NCBI RefSeq assembly: GCF_032878955.1
Contig: NZ_CP043839.1
Location: 992,001 to 1,056,000 of the forward strand
DNA: 64,000 bases
Direction of reading: 5' to 3'
Source: Butyricimonas paravirosa
Lineage (GTDB): Bacteria; Bacteroidota; Bacteroidia; Bacteroidales; Marinifilaceae
This document shows positions 17,107 through 27,600 of the stretch, piece by piece; within the stretch, counting starts at the first letter, position 1, and every line of letters starts with the position of its first letter. The translations under genes and the position numbers were made by a program. The notes below the pieces were generated by a model, which ran no database searches, was not told the DNA's origin, and saw nothing but the letters and a program-made list of their open reading frames with translations.

Positions 17107-18108
17107 TTATTCCTTTTTAGGATTCTCCTTTGTATCAATAATCTTTACTTTAAACAATAAAGTAGAATAAGCCGGGATGACATAAGAACCATCATACTCT
17201 CGCAATCCGCTATAGCTATATCCCATACCAGATGAAAAAAGGATAATAGCCTCTTCCCCAACTCTAAGTTCGGGCAAAGTCAAAGAGATTCCCTTTATCA
17301 TATTCGGTAAAAACCATTTCACCTCATCATCACTCTCCATTTTCATGAATTGTCGTAAAGGAGTATTATATTCATCTAAAATCTTTCCCTCCGCCCACAC
17401 GGTAACACTATCCGTCGCTTGAATAGACTTACCACTCAAATTCTCTTTTGTCTTGACAATTAAAGCAATCGTGTCGGTTGCCCCTTCATGCAAATAAACA
17501 GTTTCAGAAACTGTTAAATCGTTATCTTTGATATACTGCTTGATCATTTCGTTCTCAAAAGCAAGTAGATTATCCTCCTTCACGATACCCTCCACGGTAT
17601 ATTCCCGATAAACTAAAGCAGTTGAAAGACTCATAATACTCGAAATAATTGAACTTCCCGTTGTTCCTTCCGGAATATTCATTAAAATATCAGATAACGG
17701 ATCGATATATTTTTCCGCATCTGTATTCATTTGCACTAATATCGGTCCTCCTAAAGTATAATAAGGAGAAACTCCGGCACCGACGGCAACACTCGGATCC
17801 GAAGAATCAATAATATTCCCCGTCAAACTCTTTTGCGTGTAATTAATCCAAACGAAATCACCATACGTTGCTTTCTTTCCTTCTTTCTGGTAATTAAACA
17901 AGTAAGCGTAATCCTCTATATTCTCTTTCAGGTAAATATATTGATACTTGAAGATCTTCGGATCAGAATCCTTACTATACACAAAGTCTTTAATCCTAGC
18001 CTGCTCATCCTCAAATGTTTTCTTCCAGTTGTCACCATCATCATCGGAACACCCGATGAATCCGCTTGCCAAAAGGCAAAGCAGCATTACCCAATAATTA
18101 CTTTTCAT
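17107..18108 (-). CDS. FKBP-like peptidyl-prolyl isomerase lipoprotein (copy A)
   Basis: A 333-residue lipoprotein: signal peptide ending LLASGFIGC followed by an Asp-rich spacer (SDDDGD). The C-terminal ~110 residues have the FKBP layout: NLSGKSIQATDSVTVWAEGK, MIKGISLTLPELRVGEEA, FSSGMGYSYSG and VIPAYSTLLFKVKI. An earlier half (about 75-190: YGDFVWINYTQKSLTGNIID, YTLGGPI) has a similar, weaker outline, so the protein may have two FKBP-like halves. Probably a periplasmic or outer-membrane-tethered folding factor. It follows copy B by 32 bases. Whether it is catalytic cannot be told; several usual active-site aromatics seem changed. Confidence 0.78.
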   Translation of the reverse strand: MKSNYWVMLLCLLASGFIGCSDDDGDNWKKTFEDEQARIKDFVYSKDSDPKIFKYQYIYLKENIEDYAYLFNYQKEGKKATYGDFVWINYTQKSLTGNIIDSSDPSVAVGAGVSPYYTLGGPILVQMNTDAEKYIDPLSDILMNIPEGTTGSSIISSIMSLSTALVYREYTVEGIVKEDNLLAFENEMIKQYIKDNDLTVSETVYLHEGATDTIALIVKTKENLSGKSIQATDSVTVWAEGKILDEYNTPLRQFMKMESDDEVKWFLPNMIKGISLTLPELRVGEEAIILFSSGMGYSYSGLREYDGSYVIPAYSTLLFKVKIIDTKENPKKE

Positions 18109-18140
18109 TTTCCGTTTCTATTTAGCTGTTATTTTTCAAA

Positions 18141-19187
18141 CTATTCTTCTTCCGTTTTAGGTGGAACCACTTTACGAATCCGTACCCAATACCATAACGT
18201 TGAGTATGGAGGAATTAAATATTGTTTAAGTTTAGTACGATCTCGGAAAGTTATTTCCCGGGTTGTACCTACCGCACCATAAGCCATTCCATAAGGTACA
18301 ATAATATGTGCAGAATCTCCAGCTTGTAAATGCTGTAATCCTTTCACCAACCCTGTTGGATAATTTTTCTGCCAAGTCTCATTAAACAAGAAATAAATAG
18401 AATCACGTCCCATACTTCTCAACACCCGATTCTGTAATCCCACATCATCCAGCAAGCCATAATCCATTTCCAACAAAACAGAATCCCCCACTTGAATATC
18501 TCGATCGCCCGTTCCTTTCTCCAAAATAGCTGTATAAGTAACTGTATCCCGCTCTCCAATAGATGAAATTTCTCGCGTAGGAAAGTCAACAAAAGCATTC
18601 TCCACGCCCATAATGTCTACTAGATAACTTCGAATCAACCCATATTCATTCACTTTCACATCGTTAATGAGCTTATGTGCCTTTAACTTATAATGTAACG
18701 GTTTCCCGTAATTATTCTTATCTCCGGCCAAAATAGAGGGTACAATCATTTCTCCTCCCATACTTCCAACACTAATATGTCGAAACGCTTCCGCCACATA
18801 ATCATATTTCTTGATCGTGTCATAACGATAAAGTACCGGTCCTCCAAAAGCATAAGTAAACGTGGAATCACCCTGTTCGGGAGATGTCGTATCCAATTTA
18901 CCTCCATTCAGATAGAATTTCTCGTAATCCATCAACACCCATCCCGAATCCTTTGCCACCTCGCCACTATTATCGTAATTGAAAATAAAAACCGTATCAA
19001 TTAACATACCATGCACGCTATAATACTCAAGATAAAGAATCGGCGTGGTAATTTGACTCAGGTACTCGTGAATAGCGATCTTCTCATTTTCCAATGTATC
19101 AATCAAATCGAGTTCCTCTTCATCGTTATTACAACCGAAGAAAGTCAACGCAAACAAACTGCTTAATAGAATCAGAAATTTATTCAT
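18141..19187 (-). CDS. FKBP-like peptidyl-prolyl isomerase lipoprotein (copy B)
   Basis: A 348-residue paralogue of the adjacent downstream gene, with signal peptide ending ALTFFGC and an acidic linker (NNDEEELD). The C-terminal FKBP-like domain is clearer here: DIQVGDSVLLEMDYGLLDD, GLVKGLQHLQAGDSAHIIVP, YGMAYGAVG and LIPPYSTLWYWVRI. The first half has the paired outline DSGWVLMDYEKFYLNGGKLD and YAFGGPVLYRYD. Tandem organisation suggests duplication and co-expression. Probably a lipid-anchored prolyl isomerase or chaperone for exported proteins; the client is unknown. It follows the PHP-phosphatase gene by 4 bases. Confidence 0.8.
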   Translation of the reverse strand: MNKFLILLSSLFALTFFGCNNDEEELDLIDTLENEKIAIHEYLSQITTPILYLEYYSVHGMLIDTVFIFNYDNSGEVAKDSGWVLMDYEKFYLNGGKLDTTSPEQGDSTFTYAFGGPVLYRYDTIKKYDYVAEAFRHISVGSMGGEMIVPSILAGDKNNYGKPLHYKLKAHKLINDVKVNEYGLIRSYLVDIMGVENAFVDFPTREISSIGERDTVTYTAILEKGTGDRDIQVGDSVLLEMDYGLLDDVGLQNRVLRSMGRDSIYFLFNETWQKNYPTGLVKGLQHLQAGDSAHIIVPYGMAYGAVGTTREITFRDRTKLKQYLIPPYSTLWYWVRIRKVVPPKTEEE

Positions 19188-19191
19188 TACA

Positions 19192-20037
19192 CTATTTATT
19201 ATCTATTGGTACTTCTACCCACGCACCTTGATGCAAGCGCATCGTGCTTTTTATTCCGACTTCCCGCAACCACTCGAATGCCAACGCCCGGTTGTCATTT
19301 ACCAGCTGGGGCAAATGGGCGTCAGAATTCACCATCACGGGAATATTCAACTCTTTCAACCACTTGAAATACTTCACATTGGGGAACATCATCCCCTTCT
19401 TCGTGTATGCTTTCGTGTTCACCTCCACCATGACGCCTTTCTTCGCTATCAAGGACATATAGTCCCACAACAACCGATTATACCACTCCTGTTCCGTCAA
19501 CGTGCTATCCATCAGTGAACCGTTCATGGATATTTTATCCAGATGCGCCACAAAGTCAAAACCACCCAACTCTACCATCCGGGAAGACGCCTTGAAATAA
19601 GCCTCCACGAGATATTTCAGATCATCATGAAAAATCAAACGCAAATTCTCCCTAAAATCCTCGAACTTCCCGTCCATATCCATGATCTCACCCGTCTGTT
19701 CCTCGGTCACGAGATGCACGGAACCAATGCGGTAATCCAGCGGCATACGCTGAAAATATTCTACTGCCGGTCCCCAATCATCATTCAGATAATCAATTTC
19801 CATCCCCACGTAAAGCTCGATCTGCCCCGCGTATTTCTCCTGCAAACGTTTTATCTCCGTCAGGTAAGCCTCCACGTTTCCTTTGCTTAAAGACCAACGG
19901 GTCTCGAAAGGAAGTGGTGAGTGCGAAGAGATCCCGTAACTATGGAATCCCGCCTCGATGGCAGCCTTCACGAAATTCTCCGCCGGGGCTTTCCCGTCAC
20001 AAAAATTACAATGACTATGATACGTGCATAAATCCAT
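19192..20037 (-). CDS. PHP-domain phosphatase, histidinol-phosphatase (HisK/HisJ) type
   Basis: A 281-residue PHP-family metal-dependent phosphoesterase. The metal-binding His-x-His is at the N-terminus (TYHSHCNFCDGKAP), followed by SSHSPLPF, VGMEIDYL, DFVAHLDKI and the C-terminal VNSDAHLPQ. That set is characteristic of HisJ-like histidinol phosphatases, which remove phosphate from histidinol phosphate in histidine biosynthesis. No other his gene is in the window, so a different small phosphoester is possible. Its start lies 3 bases after the flavin-reductase stop, consistent with one operon. Confidence 0.85.
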   Translation of the reverse strand: MDLCTYHSHCNFCDGKAPAENFVKAAIEAGFHSYGISSHSPLPFETRWSLSKGNVEAYLTEIKRLQEKYAGQIELYVGMEIDYLNDDWGPAVEYFQRMPLDYRIGSVHLVTEEQTGEIMDMDGKFEDFRENLRLIFHDDLKYLVEAYFKASSRMVELGGFDFVAHLDKISMNGSLMDSTLTEQEWYNRLLWDYMSLIAKKGVMVEVNTKAYTKKGMMFPNVKYFKWLKELNIPVMVNSDAHLPQLVNDNRALAFEWLREVGIKSTMRLHQGAWVEVPIDNK

Positions 20038-20040
20038 CAG

Positions 20041-20544
20041 CTACTCCTTCACCCAAGCATGAACAATTTCGGCCACGTACACTTTGTGGAAATCCTTCTG
20101 GCCGTACTGGCTATCCACGATCTTCTTATCCAGAAAAGCCTCTTCCTTCAAGAAGTCAGTATATAATTTCTTACACTCCAACACCAATGTTGCTTCCTCA
20201 AAAGCCGGATTCCCGGCCTCCGTGAAATAGGGTGTCAACCCGCTTTCCTGCACCTTGTTCACGTCACGCCCGGAAACAGAACCACATACATTCAATGCAT
20301 GACGGTACTTCTCGTCAAAAAATGACAAGGTAAACTCATCTTTTTTCTCCGTAAACTCGAACGTGTAACGTTGTGGCCGCACGAACACCATCACCACGGG
20401 TTTATTCCACAAATACCCCATCGATCCCCAACTAGCCGTCATCATGTTGAACTTCACCTGATCCCCAGCCGTCACCAACATCCAATCCTGACCGATCAAC
20501 TTGATCACGTTCTTGTCTATATCTTTCGGTGCAATCTTTTTCAT
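20041..20544 (-). CDS. Flavin reductase-like (FMN-binding split barrel) protein
   Basis: A 167-residue cytoplasmic protein of the flavin-reductase-like family. Seen: DWMLVTAGD, FNMMTASWGSMGYLWNKPVVMVFVRPQRYT (FMN-binding split-barrel core) and FDEKYRHALNVCGSVSGRD. Members bind FMN and reduce or use it with NAD(P)H, and some act on other substrates; the partner is not known here. It sits between argS and the PHP phosphatase on the same strand. Confidence 0.87.
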   Translation of the reverse strand: MKKIAPKDIDKNVIKLIGQDWMLVTAGDQVKFNMMTASWGSMGYLWNKPVVMVFVRPQRYTFEFTEKKDEFTLSFFDEKYRHALNVCGSVSGRDVNKVQESGLTPYFTEAGNPAFEEATLVLECKKLYTDFLKEEAFLDKKIVDSQYGQKDFHKVYVAEIVHAWVKE

Positions 20545-20619
20545 ATTTTATATCTTTTTACCGGCTACCGGTTTCAAGTAGCCGGAATCACACAATCTAA
20601 AATCGTAAATCTAAAATCA

Positions 20620-22407
20620 TTACATTCTCTCCGGCATCTCTATTCCCAACATACCCATGGCATTCTCTATTGCCACGCTACATTGTTGTGCCAGTAGCAA
20701 ACGTAAATTACGCACTTGTTCGTTTTCTTCCTTCAGGATAGAATAATCATGGTAGAACTGGTTAAACTCCTTCGCCAGCTCGTAAGCATAATTCCCGATC
20801 AACGCCGGGCTATAATTATCCCCTGCCTCCTTCACGACTGCGGGCAATTTAGCAATCAGCTTAACCAGATTTTGTTCTTTCTCGGTTAATGCCGTGTGAA
20901 TATCTCCCGGAACAATCTTTACCCCGGCCTCTTCCGCTTTACGCAAAACAGACTTAATACGAGTATAGGTATACTGGATAAATGGACCCGTATTCCCATT
21001 AAAATCAATGGATTCCTTCGGATTAAACATCATGGTCTTCTTCGGATCGACCTTCAAGATAAAATACTTTAGCGCCCCCAAAGCAACCTTACGATACACG
21101 TCCTCGGCCTCTTCCTTCGTGTAACCGTCCAGTTTCCCCAACTCCTCGGAAGTCGTACGAGCCGTGTGAATCATCTCGTCAATCAAATCATCGGCATCCA
21201 CCACCGTCCCCTCCCGGGATTTCATTTTCCCCTCCGGTAATTCAACCATACCGTAAGAAAGATGCTTGATCTTGTCGGCCCAATCGAATCCCAACTTCTT
21301 ACAAACCAATGACAACACCTGAAAATGGTAATTCTGCTCGTTACCCACCACGTATATCTCCTGATCCATGTTAAACTCGTTGAAACGATCGTATGCTGTA
21401 CCAATGTCCTGCGTCATGTAAACAGAAGTCCCGTCATCCCGCAACAACAACTTGTGATCCAACCCATCACCGGTAAGATCGGCCCACACGCTTCCGGTAT
21501 CTTTCCGGTAAAGTACGCCATCAGCCAAACCTTTCAACACGAGGTCACGTCCTTTCTTGTATGTCTGTGACTCGAAATATACTTTGTCAAACGAGATACC
21601 CATCATTTTATAGGTCTCGTCAAAACCTTTCAATACCCAATCGTTCATGGTCCGCCACAAGGAAACCACCTTTTCGTCCCCGGCTTCCCACTTGCGCAAC
21701 ATCTCCTGAGCCTCCAACAATATCGGGGCCTCTTTCTTTGCCTCCTCTTCCGTTTTGCCTTGCTCCATCAACTCCTTGATCTGCGCCTTGTACTCCTTGT
21801 CAAAACGCACATAATAATCTCCCACGAAGTGATCCCCCTTAGTTCCTGTACTTTCCGGAGTAGCACCGTTGGCAAACTTCTCCCACGCAATCATACTTTT
21901 ACAGATATGAATTCCCCGGTCATTCACCAAGTTCACCATAATCACCTTATGCCCGTTTGCCTTCTGAATCTCAGAAACCGACCATCCCAGAAAATTATTC
22001 CGGATATGTCCCAAATGCAACGGTTTATTCGTGTTCGGTGAAGAGTACTCGATCATGTAGGTCTTCCCGCTAGGCACCTTCGCATAACCGTACTTTTCCT
22101 CTTTTGCCACGTCATTCAACACCTCGATCCAGTAAGCGGAAGAAATCACCACGTTCAAAAATCCCTTGATCACGTTGTAGGTTTCCACCTCTTCAATATT
22201 TTGTTTCAAATACTCTCCCAGCTCTTTAGCCGTTTCCTCGGGCGATTTTCTGGAATATCGGGTAAACGGGAAAACGACCACCGTCAAATCACCGGCAAAT
22301 TCTTTCCGGGTTTCCTGCAACTGTACGTCTTTCTCGGTTAATTCAACCCCATAACAAGCCTTTACGGCCTCCAGCACCTGCTGAGTAAGCATTTTTTCTA
22401 TCGTCAT
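20620..22407 (-). CDS. argS: Arginyl-tRNA synthetase
   Basis: Class I aminoacyl-tRNA synthetase that charges tRNA-Arg with arginine. The 595-residue product has the N-terminal additional domain, the HIGH-type signature in SSPNTNKPLHLGHIRNN (about 125-141), and GKMKSREGTVV in the position of KMSKS. The C-terminal anticodon-binding domain contains NGNTGPFIQYTYTRI and ends ENAMGMLGIEMPERM, normal for ArgRS. The start at 22407 (ATG after GAGAG) is preferred over an in-frame TTG at 22416. Full length, no anomalies. Confidence 0.97.
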   Translation of the reverse strand: MTIEKMLTQQVLEAVKACYGVELTEKDVQLQETRKEFAGDLTVVVFPFTRYSRKSPEETAKELGEYLKQNIEEVETYNVIKGFLNVVISSAYWIEVLNDVAKEEKYGYAKVPSGKTYMIEYSSPNTNKPLHLGHIRNNFLGWSVSEIQKANGHKVIMVNLVNDRGIHICKSMIAWEKFANGATPESTGTKGDHFVGDYYVRFDKEYKAQIKELMEQGKTEEEAKKEAPILLEAQEMLRKWEAGDEKVVSLWRTMNDWVLKGFDETYKMMGISFDKVYFESQTYKKGRDLVLKGLADGVLYRKDTGSVWADLTGDGLDHKLLLRDDGTSVYMTQDIGTAYDRFNEFNMDQEIYVVGNEQNYHFQVLSLVCKKLGFDWADKIKHLSYGMVELPEGKMKSREGTVVDADDLIDEMIHTARTTSEELGKLDGYTKEEAEDVYRKVALGALKYFILKVDPKKTMMFNPKESIDFNGNTGPFIQYTYTRIKSVLRKAEEAGVKIVPGDIHTALTEKEQNLVKLIAKLPAVVKEAGDNYSPALIGNYAYELAKEFNQFYHDYSILKEENEQVRNLRLLLAQQCSVAIENAMGMLGIEMPERM

Positions 22408-22446
22408 ATCTCTCAAACTTTTAATACCGTATTATCCATTGATTTG

Positions 22447-22454
22447 CAAAAATA
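22447..22454 (-). promoter_or_regulatory. Putative -7 element (TATTTTTG) of argS
   Basis: TATTTTTG on the minus strand fits TANNTTTG and lies about 40 bases before the argS ATG. A convincing TTTG -33 partner was not found. Confidence 0.45.
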
Positions 22455-22586
22455 CAATTTCTTGCTATAAATCCCCGCTAAACCCGAAAAAAAACAGCAT
22501 AATTTTTCCCCTATTCTCATGATCTCCAAAAAATCACAAAAACAAGGGAAAAACTATAAAATAATAGCTTATTATCTAAGCATATA

Positions 22587-22808
22587 TCACGCTATTTTAC
22601 CCAGCATAATTTCACGACGAAGTAAATTGTAATTGTATGATGCACTTTGATAATACAACCCCGTTTCTACATCCACGATCTTTTCGTAAAGCTGTGAATT
22701 ATAAACTAAACTTAAAGCCTCCGTGATAGAAAGTCCATATTCCTCCATCACCCGTAAAGTCAGACGCTCCACCAAAGAATCTATCAAGAATTGGGTTTCA
22801 TTACTCAT
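22587..22808 (-). CDS. Small conserved protein, second gene of DUF3791-like pair
   Basis: A 73-residue protein without signal peptide or membrane segment. Sequence features are FLIDSLVERLTLRVMEEYG, ALSLVYNSQLYEKIVD and GLYYQSASYNYNLL. The layout is typical of small Bacteroidota proteins that accompany DUF3791 and DUF3990 (ADP-ribosyltransferase-like) genes, often regarded as toxin-antitoxin-type clusters. Here it directly follows the DUF3791-like gene by 43 bases with no toxin-like gene between. Function not established. Confidence 0.7.
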   Translation of the reverse strand: MSNETQFLIDSLVERLTLRVMEEYGLSITEALSLVYNSQLYEKIVDVETGLYYQSASYNYNLLRREIMLGKIA

Positions 22809-22851
22809 CTTATTGATTCAATCGGTACGTTAGAACCATGAAACAAAATCA

Positions 22852-23076
22852 TCATTCCAACCCTCCCCCGTTACGTTTACAAATAACCGAAAGATCATTT
22901 ACCGCATCATATATTGAAAGCTGATGCTCTGCCTCATAACATTCCTCCAAGAAAGCCAGCCCCTTAAATCGTTGCAAATAAGCAAAAGCCTGCTTGGCAC
23001 TCAAGCTATAACGCTCGCCAAAAGCATTTATGCAATAAATGATATAAGTTACTCGATTTTGAAGTTGTTTATTCAT
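22852..23076 (-). CDS. DUF3791-like small protein
   Basis: A 74-residue protein with start preceded by AGAAG. Seen: ITYCINAF-like N-terminus (actual YIIYCINAFGERYSLSAKQA), FAYLQRFKGLAFLEECYEAEH and LSIYDAVNDLSVICKRNGGG, which matches my recollection of DUF3791 proteins. In other genomes these sit next to DUF3990 ADP-ribosylating-type proteins. The assignment rests on remembered family pattern. Confidence 0.65.
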   Translation of the reverse strand: MNKQLQNRVTYIIYCINAFGERYSLSAKQAFAYLQRFKGLAFLEECYEAEHQLSIYDAVNDLSVICKRNGGGLE

Positions 23077-23156
23077 CTTCTATCTTATTTATTCCAATTT
23101 CATAAGCAAAGATAGTGAAAAACCAATCACAAATCATAATTCATAAATCTAAAATC

Positions 23157-24422
23157 CTACCGTCCTCCCAAAATTCTCACATATTCCGCATACGCCACCT
23201 TATACTGGTAATTCGCCGAAACCACGTTCGTGTAGGCTTGCAACCAAGTCGCCTGCGAAGACAACACATCCAGAATAGGCAACTTCCCTTCATTATAGCT
23301 AAAGGTATTCAATTTCAAATTCTCCCGGGCAATCTCCAACGTGGAATTGGCAATCTCCACCTGTTTCCAGTTCTCGTTCAACTTCACCCAAGCATTTGCC
23401 AGTTCCTCTTTCACTTGATCCTCGACTTTACTCATGGCTAACTCCTTACTTGTCTCCATCGTACGATTCTGTTTCACGTACTGGCGTTTCTCTCCCCAGT
23501 TGAAGATAGGCATACTCAACTTTGCGAAAGCCACCGTCGCGAACTTCTCGTCACCGGAAACATTAATCAATGGCGTACCCCACGTCTCCTTCACCCCCAC
23601 GGCCAGCTGCGGCAGATACTTGGAACGTATAATCTTGGTCTGTTGCTTGGTCAAATTAAAATCCTGCACGGCAATCTGGTAATCGGCTCTCCGTTTCAAA
23701 GCCACTTCCAACGGTTGTAAACCCGGAACGATCACCGGTTTCTGAATCGAGTCAATAATAACCCACTTTTCCTCTAAAGGAACCCCCATCATGATTTTAA
23801 ACGACTGCATCGCTGTCTGATAATTCATCTGCCGGGTAGATTCTTGCAACTCTGCCTCCTTCAGGCGGGTCTTCACCATCAGCAAGTCCGTCTTGCTGAT
23901 CGCCCCCTCGTCAAAACGTTTTTGTACAATCCCGTCCAGTTCCTTCACGATCAACACGAACTCTTGGGAAATATAAAGCAGACTCTCGTTAGCCGCCAAC
24001 GTCCAATAACTCACGTCAGCCGCGTAAACAATATTATCCGTCGTCAACTCTTCCCCCAAACGGGCAATCGCTTTCTGTAACTTCGCCGCCTCTTGCTGCT
24101 TGCGTACCATACTCCCCGCGTACACGTTCTGCGACAATGCCGCCTCTGCCGAATAATTATTGTGTTTCAGATCAACCCCTTGCATAAATTCCACGTCTTC
24201 TATCTGATACGAATAATTCCCGCTTAATTGTAATTTCGGAAAGAATCCCGTTTTTACCCCTTTCAACGCATATATCGCCGCCTTGACAGCCTCCCTCGAT
24301 TGCTTAATGTCCTGATTATACTCCAGCACCTTCGCCCGGTACTCCTCGACCGTCAAGGTCTGCGCTATTCCGCTCCCCAACGCCATCCATAAAATTCCTA
24401 TTGTAATAACAAAAACCTTCAT
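23157..24422 (-). CDS. TolC-family outer-membrane efflux channel
   Basis: A 421-residue outer-membrane factor with a cleavable signal peptide (LWMALGSGIAQ). The long alternating helical repeats of the OEP fold are seen twice: QDIKQSREAVKAAIYALKG and the later AVQDFNLTKQQTKIIRSKYLP; NWGEKRQYVKQNR and the C-terminal coiled-coil regions also fit. It completes the tripartite pump encoded by the two genes upstream. A repeat-rich 186-bp gap separates it from the pump gene. Confidence 0.92.
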   Translation of the reverse strand: MKVFVITIGILWMALGSGIAQTLTVEEYRAKVLEYNQDIKQSREAVKAAIYALKGVKTGFFPKLQLSGNYSYQIEDVEFMQGVDLKHNNYSAEAALSQNVYAGSMVRKQQEAAKLQKAIARLGEELTTDNIVYAADVSYWTLAANESLLYISQEFVLIVKELDGIVQKRFDEGAISKTDLLMVKTRLKEAELQESTRQMNYQTAMQSFKIMMGVPLEEKWVIIDSIQKPVIVPGLQPLEVALKRRADYQIAVQDFNLTKQQTKIIRSKYLPQLAVGVKETWGTPLINVSGDEKFATVAFAKLSMPIFNWGEKRQYVKQNRTMETSKELAMSKVEDQVKEELANAWVKLNENWKQVEIANSTLEIARENLKLNTFSYNEGKLPILDVLSSQATWLQAYTNVVSANYQYKVAYAEYVRILGGR

Positions 24423-24449
24423 ACAATTAAAAATTGAATATTGAAAATA

Positions 24450-24575
24450 AACTCCCTCCCCCCTTCGGGGTACTCCCTCTATAAACAGAGGGAGAGTTGA
24501 AATACTCTCTGTCTTCGGGAAGAGTCTCCAGCTCCTCCTCTGTTTATAGAGGAGGTGGCCGAAGGCCGGAGGAGT
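24450..24575. repeat. MITE-like palindromic repeat between pump and channel genes
   Basis: A ~126-bp element whose ends are imperfect inverted repeats (AACTCCCTCC...CTTCGGGG against CCGAAGG...GGAGGAGTT). Inside are mirror-image CTCTATAAACAGAG and CTCTGTTTATAGAG arms. The first 47 bases recur exactly at 38786-38832. The flanking 24576-24608 has the TCTAAAATCAT/AAATCTAAAAT motif. Confidence 0.7.
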
Positions 24576-24608
24576 TCAATCTAAAATCATTAAATCTAAA
24601 ATTCAAAA

Positions 24609-27600
24609 TCACTCCGCTTTTATCCTGAATATCAAACAATACGTCACGGGCAACACCACGATAGTCAACAAACTGGCTACCAGCAAGCCCCCCATGATAC
24701 AAGCTGCCATGCCGCCAAACATAGCGTCGAACAACAGGGGCAGCATACCCAATATCGTCGTACCCGAAGCCATTGCCACCGGAACGATTCTTGACTTCGT
24801 GGCCTGCAACACAGCATCCAGCGGGGCCAACCCGTTCTCCTGTTCGATACCGATTTGGTCTACCAGCACAATCGCATTCTTGATATTCATCCCCACCAAT
24901 CCCAACACGCCCAGTAAAGCGAAAAAGTCGAACATTTTCCCCATCACCAGCAAGCCGAAGACCACCCCGATAAAAATCAACGGCACCATCAGCAATATAA
25001 TAGTCGGTTTCCGGTAGGTTCTAAAAAGTAATAGCAACACGATAAACATCAAGATAAACGTCAACGGCATATTGGCAGCCAAAGCCTCGTTGGACTCCAC
25101 CTGACTCTCGTCCTCCCCGAATATTTTCATCCGGTAGCCTTCCGGCATATCCATACTTTTCACCTTGTTCCACACTTCCGAGAAAGCCGCTTTCGTATTC
25201 GCACCCCGTTTGGGATCACATTGCGCCATCATCACCCGGTCCCGGTTATACCGTTTGATCACGTTATAATGATAATCGTAGGCAAAACTATCCACCACCT
25301 GCGCCAAAGGCACCGTGAACCCCTGCGTGGCAAACACGGGCAGCGTCTTCATGTTATCCAGATTCTTACTATCAAACCCATCCTCTTTCAGCAATATCGG
25401 CATAAACAAATCCTTCTCTCGGAAATCCCCGATAGCCAACCCGTTCGTGGCAATCTTCAAGGCGTAAGCCACCGACTGGCGAGTAATCCCGAGACGTTGT
25501 CCTCGTTCCTGCGAGTAGGCCGGTTCCCAAACGGGAACTTGATTTCCCCAACTACTTCTAACATCCGTCACCATATCACATTCTCGCATGATATTCATCG
25601 CCCGCTCCGTCAAGGCAGCAAGCGTGTCGATATTCTCCCCGATAAAACCGATCTCGATGGCGGCCTCCACCGCCGGGGACAACTTGAACAAAGAGGAACG
25701 GATCAACATATCCGGGTAATTCTCCCGCACGTAAGTATTCAAACGCTCCTCCACGATCGGAGATTGTTCCTTTTTTTCCACCTCGATCAACAGATTTCCG
25801 AAGTTCGCTTTTGGCCCGAAAGACGTGCTTGCCAGATAATAGCGCAAGGGCGATCCCCCAATCGTTACCGACACGTTCACCACCTCATCCTGCTCCAGCA
25901 AATAAGCCTCAATATCCGACATCATATCCTCCGATTCCCGAATACTGAACCCTTCCGGCAAGAAACAATCTGCCCGGAAATAAGGTTTATCCATACTCGG
26001 GAAAAAATTTTGTGGCATAATCCCCATGATATACATGGACACCAAGAACAAACAGACCACCGAGACAATCGTGATCACCTTATGCTTGATCAATCCCCGT
26101 AACACGGAAACAAACCTGCGGTAGAACTTCGTATCGTAAGGATCTTTACTCGAATCTCCGAAATTCTCCTTCAGTATAAAATTACCGAACACGGTCGTCT
26201 GCGTCAACGCCAGAATCCAACTCAATCCCAGCGAAACCGCCAGCACGATAAATAACGGTTTTACCATCTCCGCCACGGAAGAAGGCGCCAAGTACAAGGG
26301 TAAAAAAGAAAATATAGCAATCAGCGTGGCCCCCAACAATCCCCACTGCGGGACGGTGGCTCCCCTGATCAAAGCATCCCGCCGACGCATACCCTTCTTA
26401 ATCAATATCTGGGCATTATCCGTCACCACGATGGCATTATCCACCAGCATGCCCATTGCTATAATAAAGGCTGCCAGCGACGTCCGGTTCAACCCGACTC
26501 CCATAAACTGCATAATCAGCATCGTACCACCGATCGAGAAAATCAACGAGGAACCAATCAATAACCCGGCGCGGGTACCCATTACCAGCAAAATAATAAA
26601 GATCACGATCACCACGGACTCCACCAGATTCAACAGAAAACCATTGTTTGCCTCCCGTGCAATCTCGTTCTCCGGGTAAAGAGTCACGAGTTCGATTCCC
26701 ACGGGCATCAACTCCTCCAACTGGCTCAATCGCTCCTTCACCTTATCCCCCGTCTTCACCACGTCACGCTCCGGATCGGTCGAGATACCGATGCCGATAG
26801 CCCGTTTACCATTCACCCGCATCAAACTGCTTGGCGGGTCCATGTACCCCTTTTCAATCGTGGTAATATCCCCCAGTCGTACCTGTTGTCCCGTCTGGGT
26901 CACGATCAACTGGTTGCGAATATCATCCAGCGTTTTGTACGTCCCGTCGGCCAATATCTTCAATTCCAAATTTCCCGCCCGTTTCTCTCCCGTGTTAATC
27001 AGAGAATTCTGCGACTTGATCGTCTGTATCAAAGAGTTCAGATCAATCCCCGAATTCGCCAACTTCGACATGGAGATAAACACGTTCACCACCTCCGTCT
27101 GTTCACCGTACAAGGCCACCTTCTGCACCCCGTCCACGGAAACAAGCTGAGTCTTCAATTTCTGTCCCCACTCCCGCAAATCGTGATAAGAAAAGCCCTC
27201 CCCGGCCGTCAACCCGTAGTATATCCCGAACACGTCACCGAAATCATCCGACACGCTGATCGTCGAAGCCCCCTGTGGCAGTGAAGGTTGTATATTCAGC
27301 ACCTTACGCCGTAACTCGTCCCACATCTGGGGCATCTCCTCCGGCGGTGTTGCCGGGCTCAACTCGATTTGTATTTTAGACATCCCGTAATAGGAATCCG
27401 ATTTGATCTTGTGTACCCGCCGCATGGATTGAATTTCCCGTTCGATCGGCTCCGTGATTAACTGCTCGACCTCATTAGGGGTAGCCCCCGGGTATCTCGT
27501 TATAATGACCGCCGTTTTAATCACGAAAGGCGAATCCTCCTTTTTCCCCAGCAGATCGAAAGATAAAACTCCCCCGACTAACAATATGGCCAAAAAGAAA

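Noticed and set aside
22924..23115. Plus-strand short frame antisense to the DUF3791-like gene
   Set aside because: The minus-strand frame has family features and a ribosome-binding site, while the plus-strand frame has neither.
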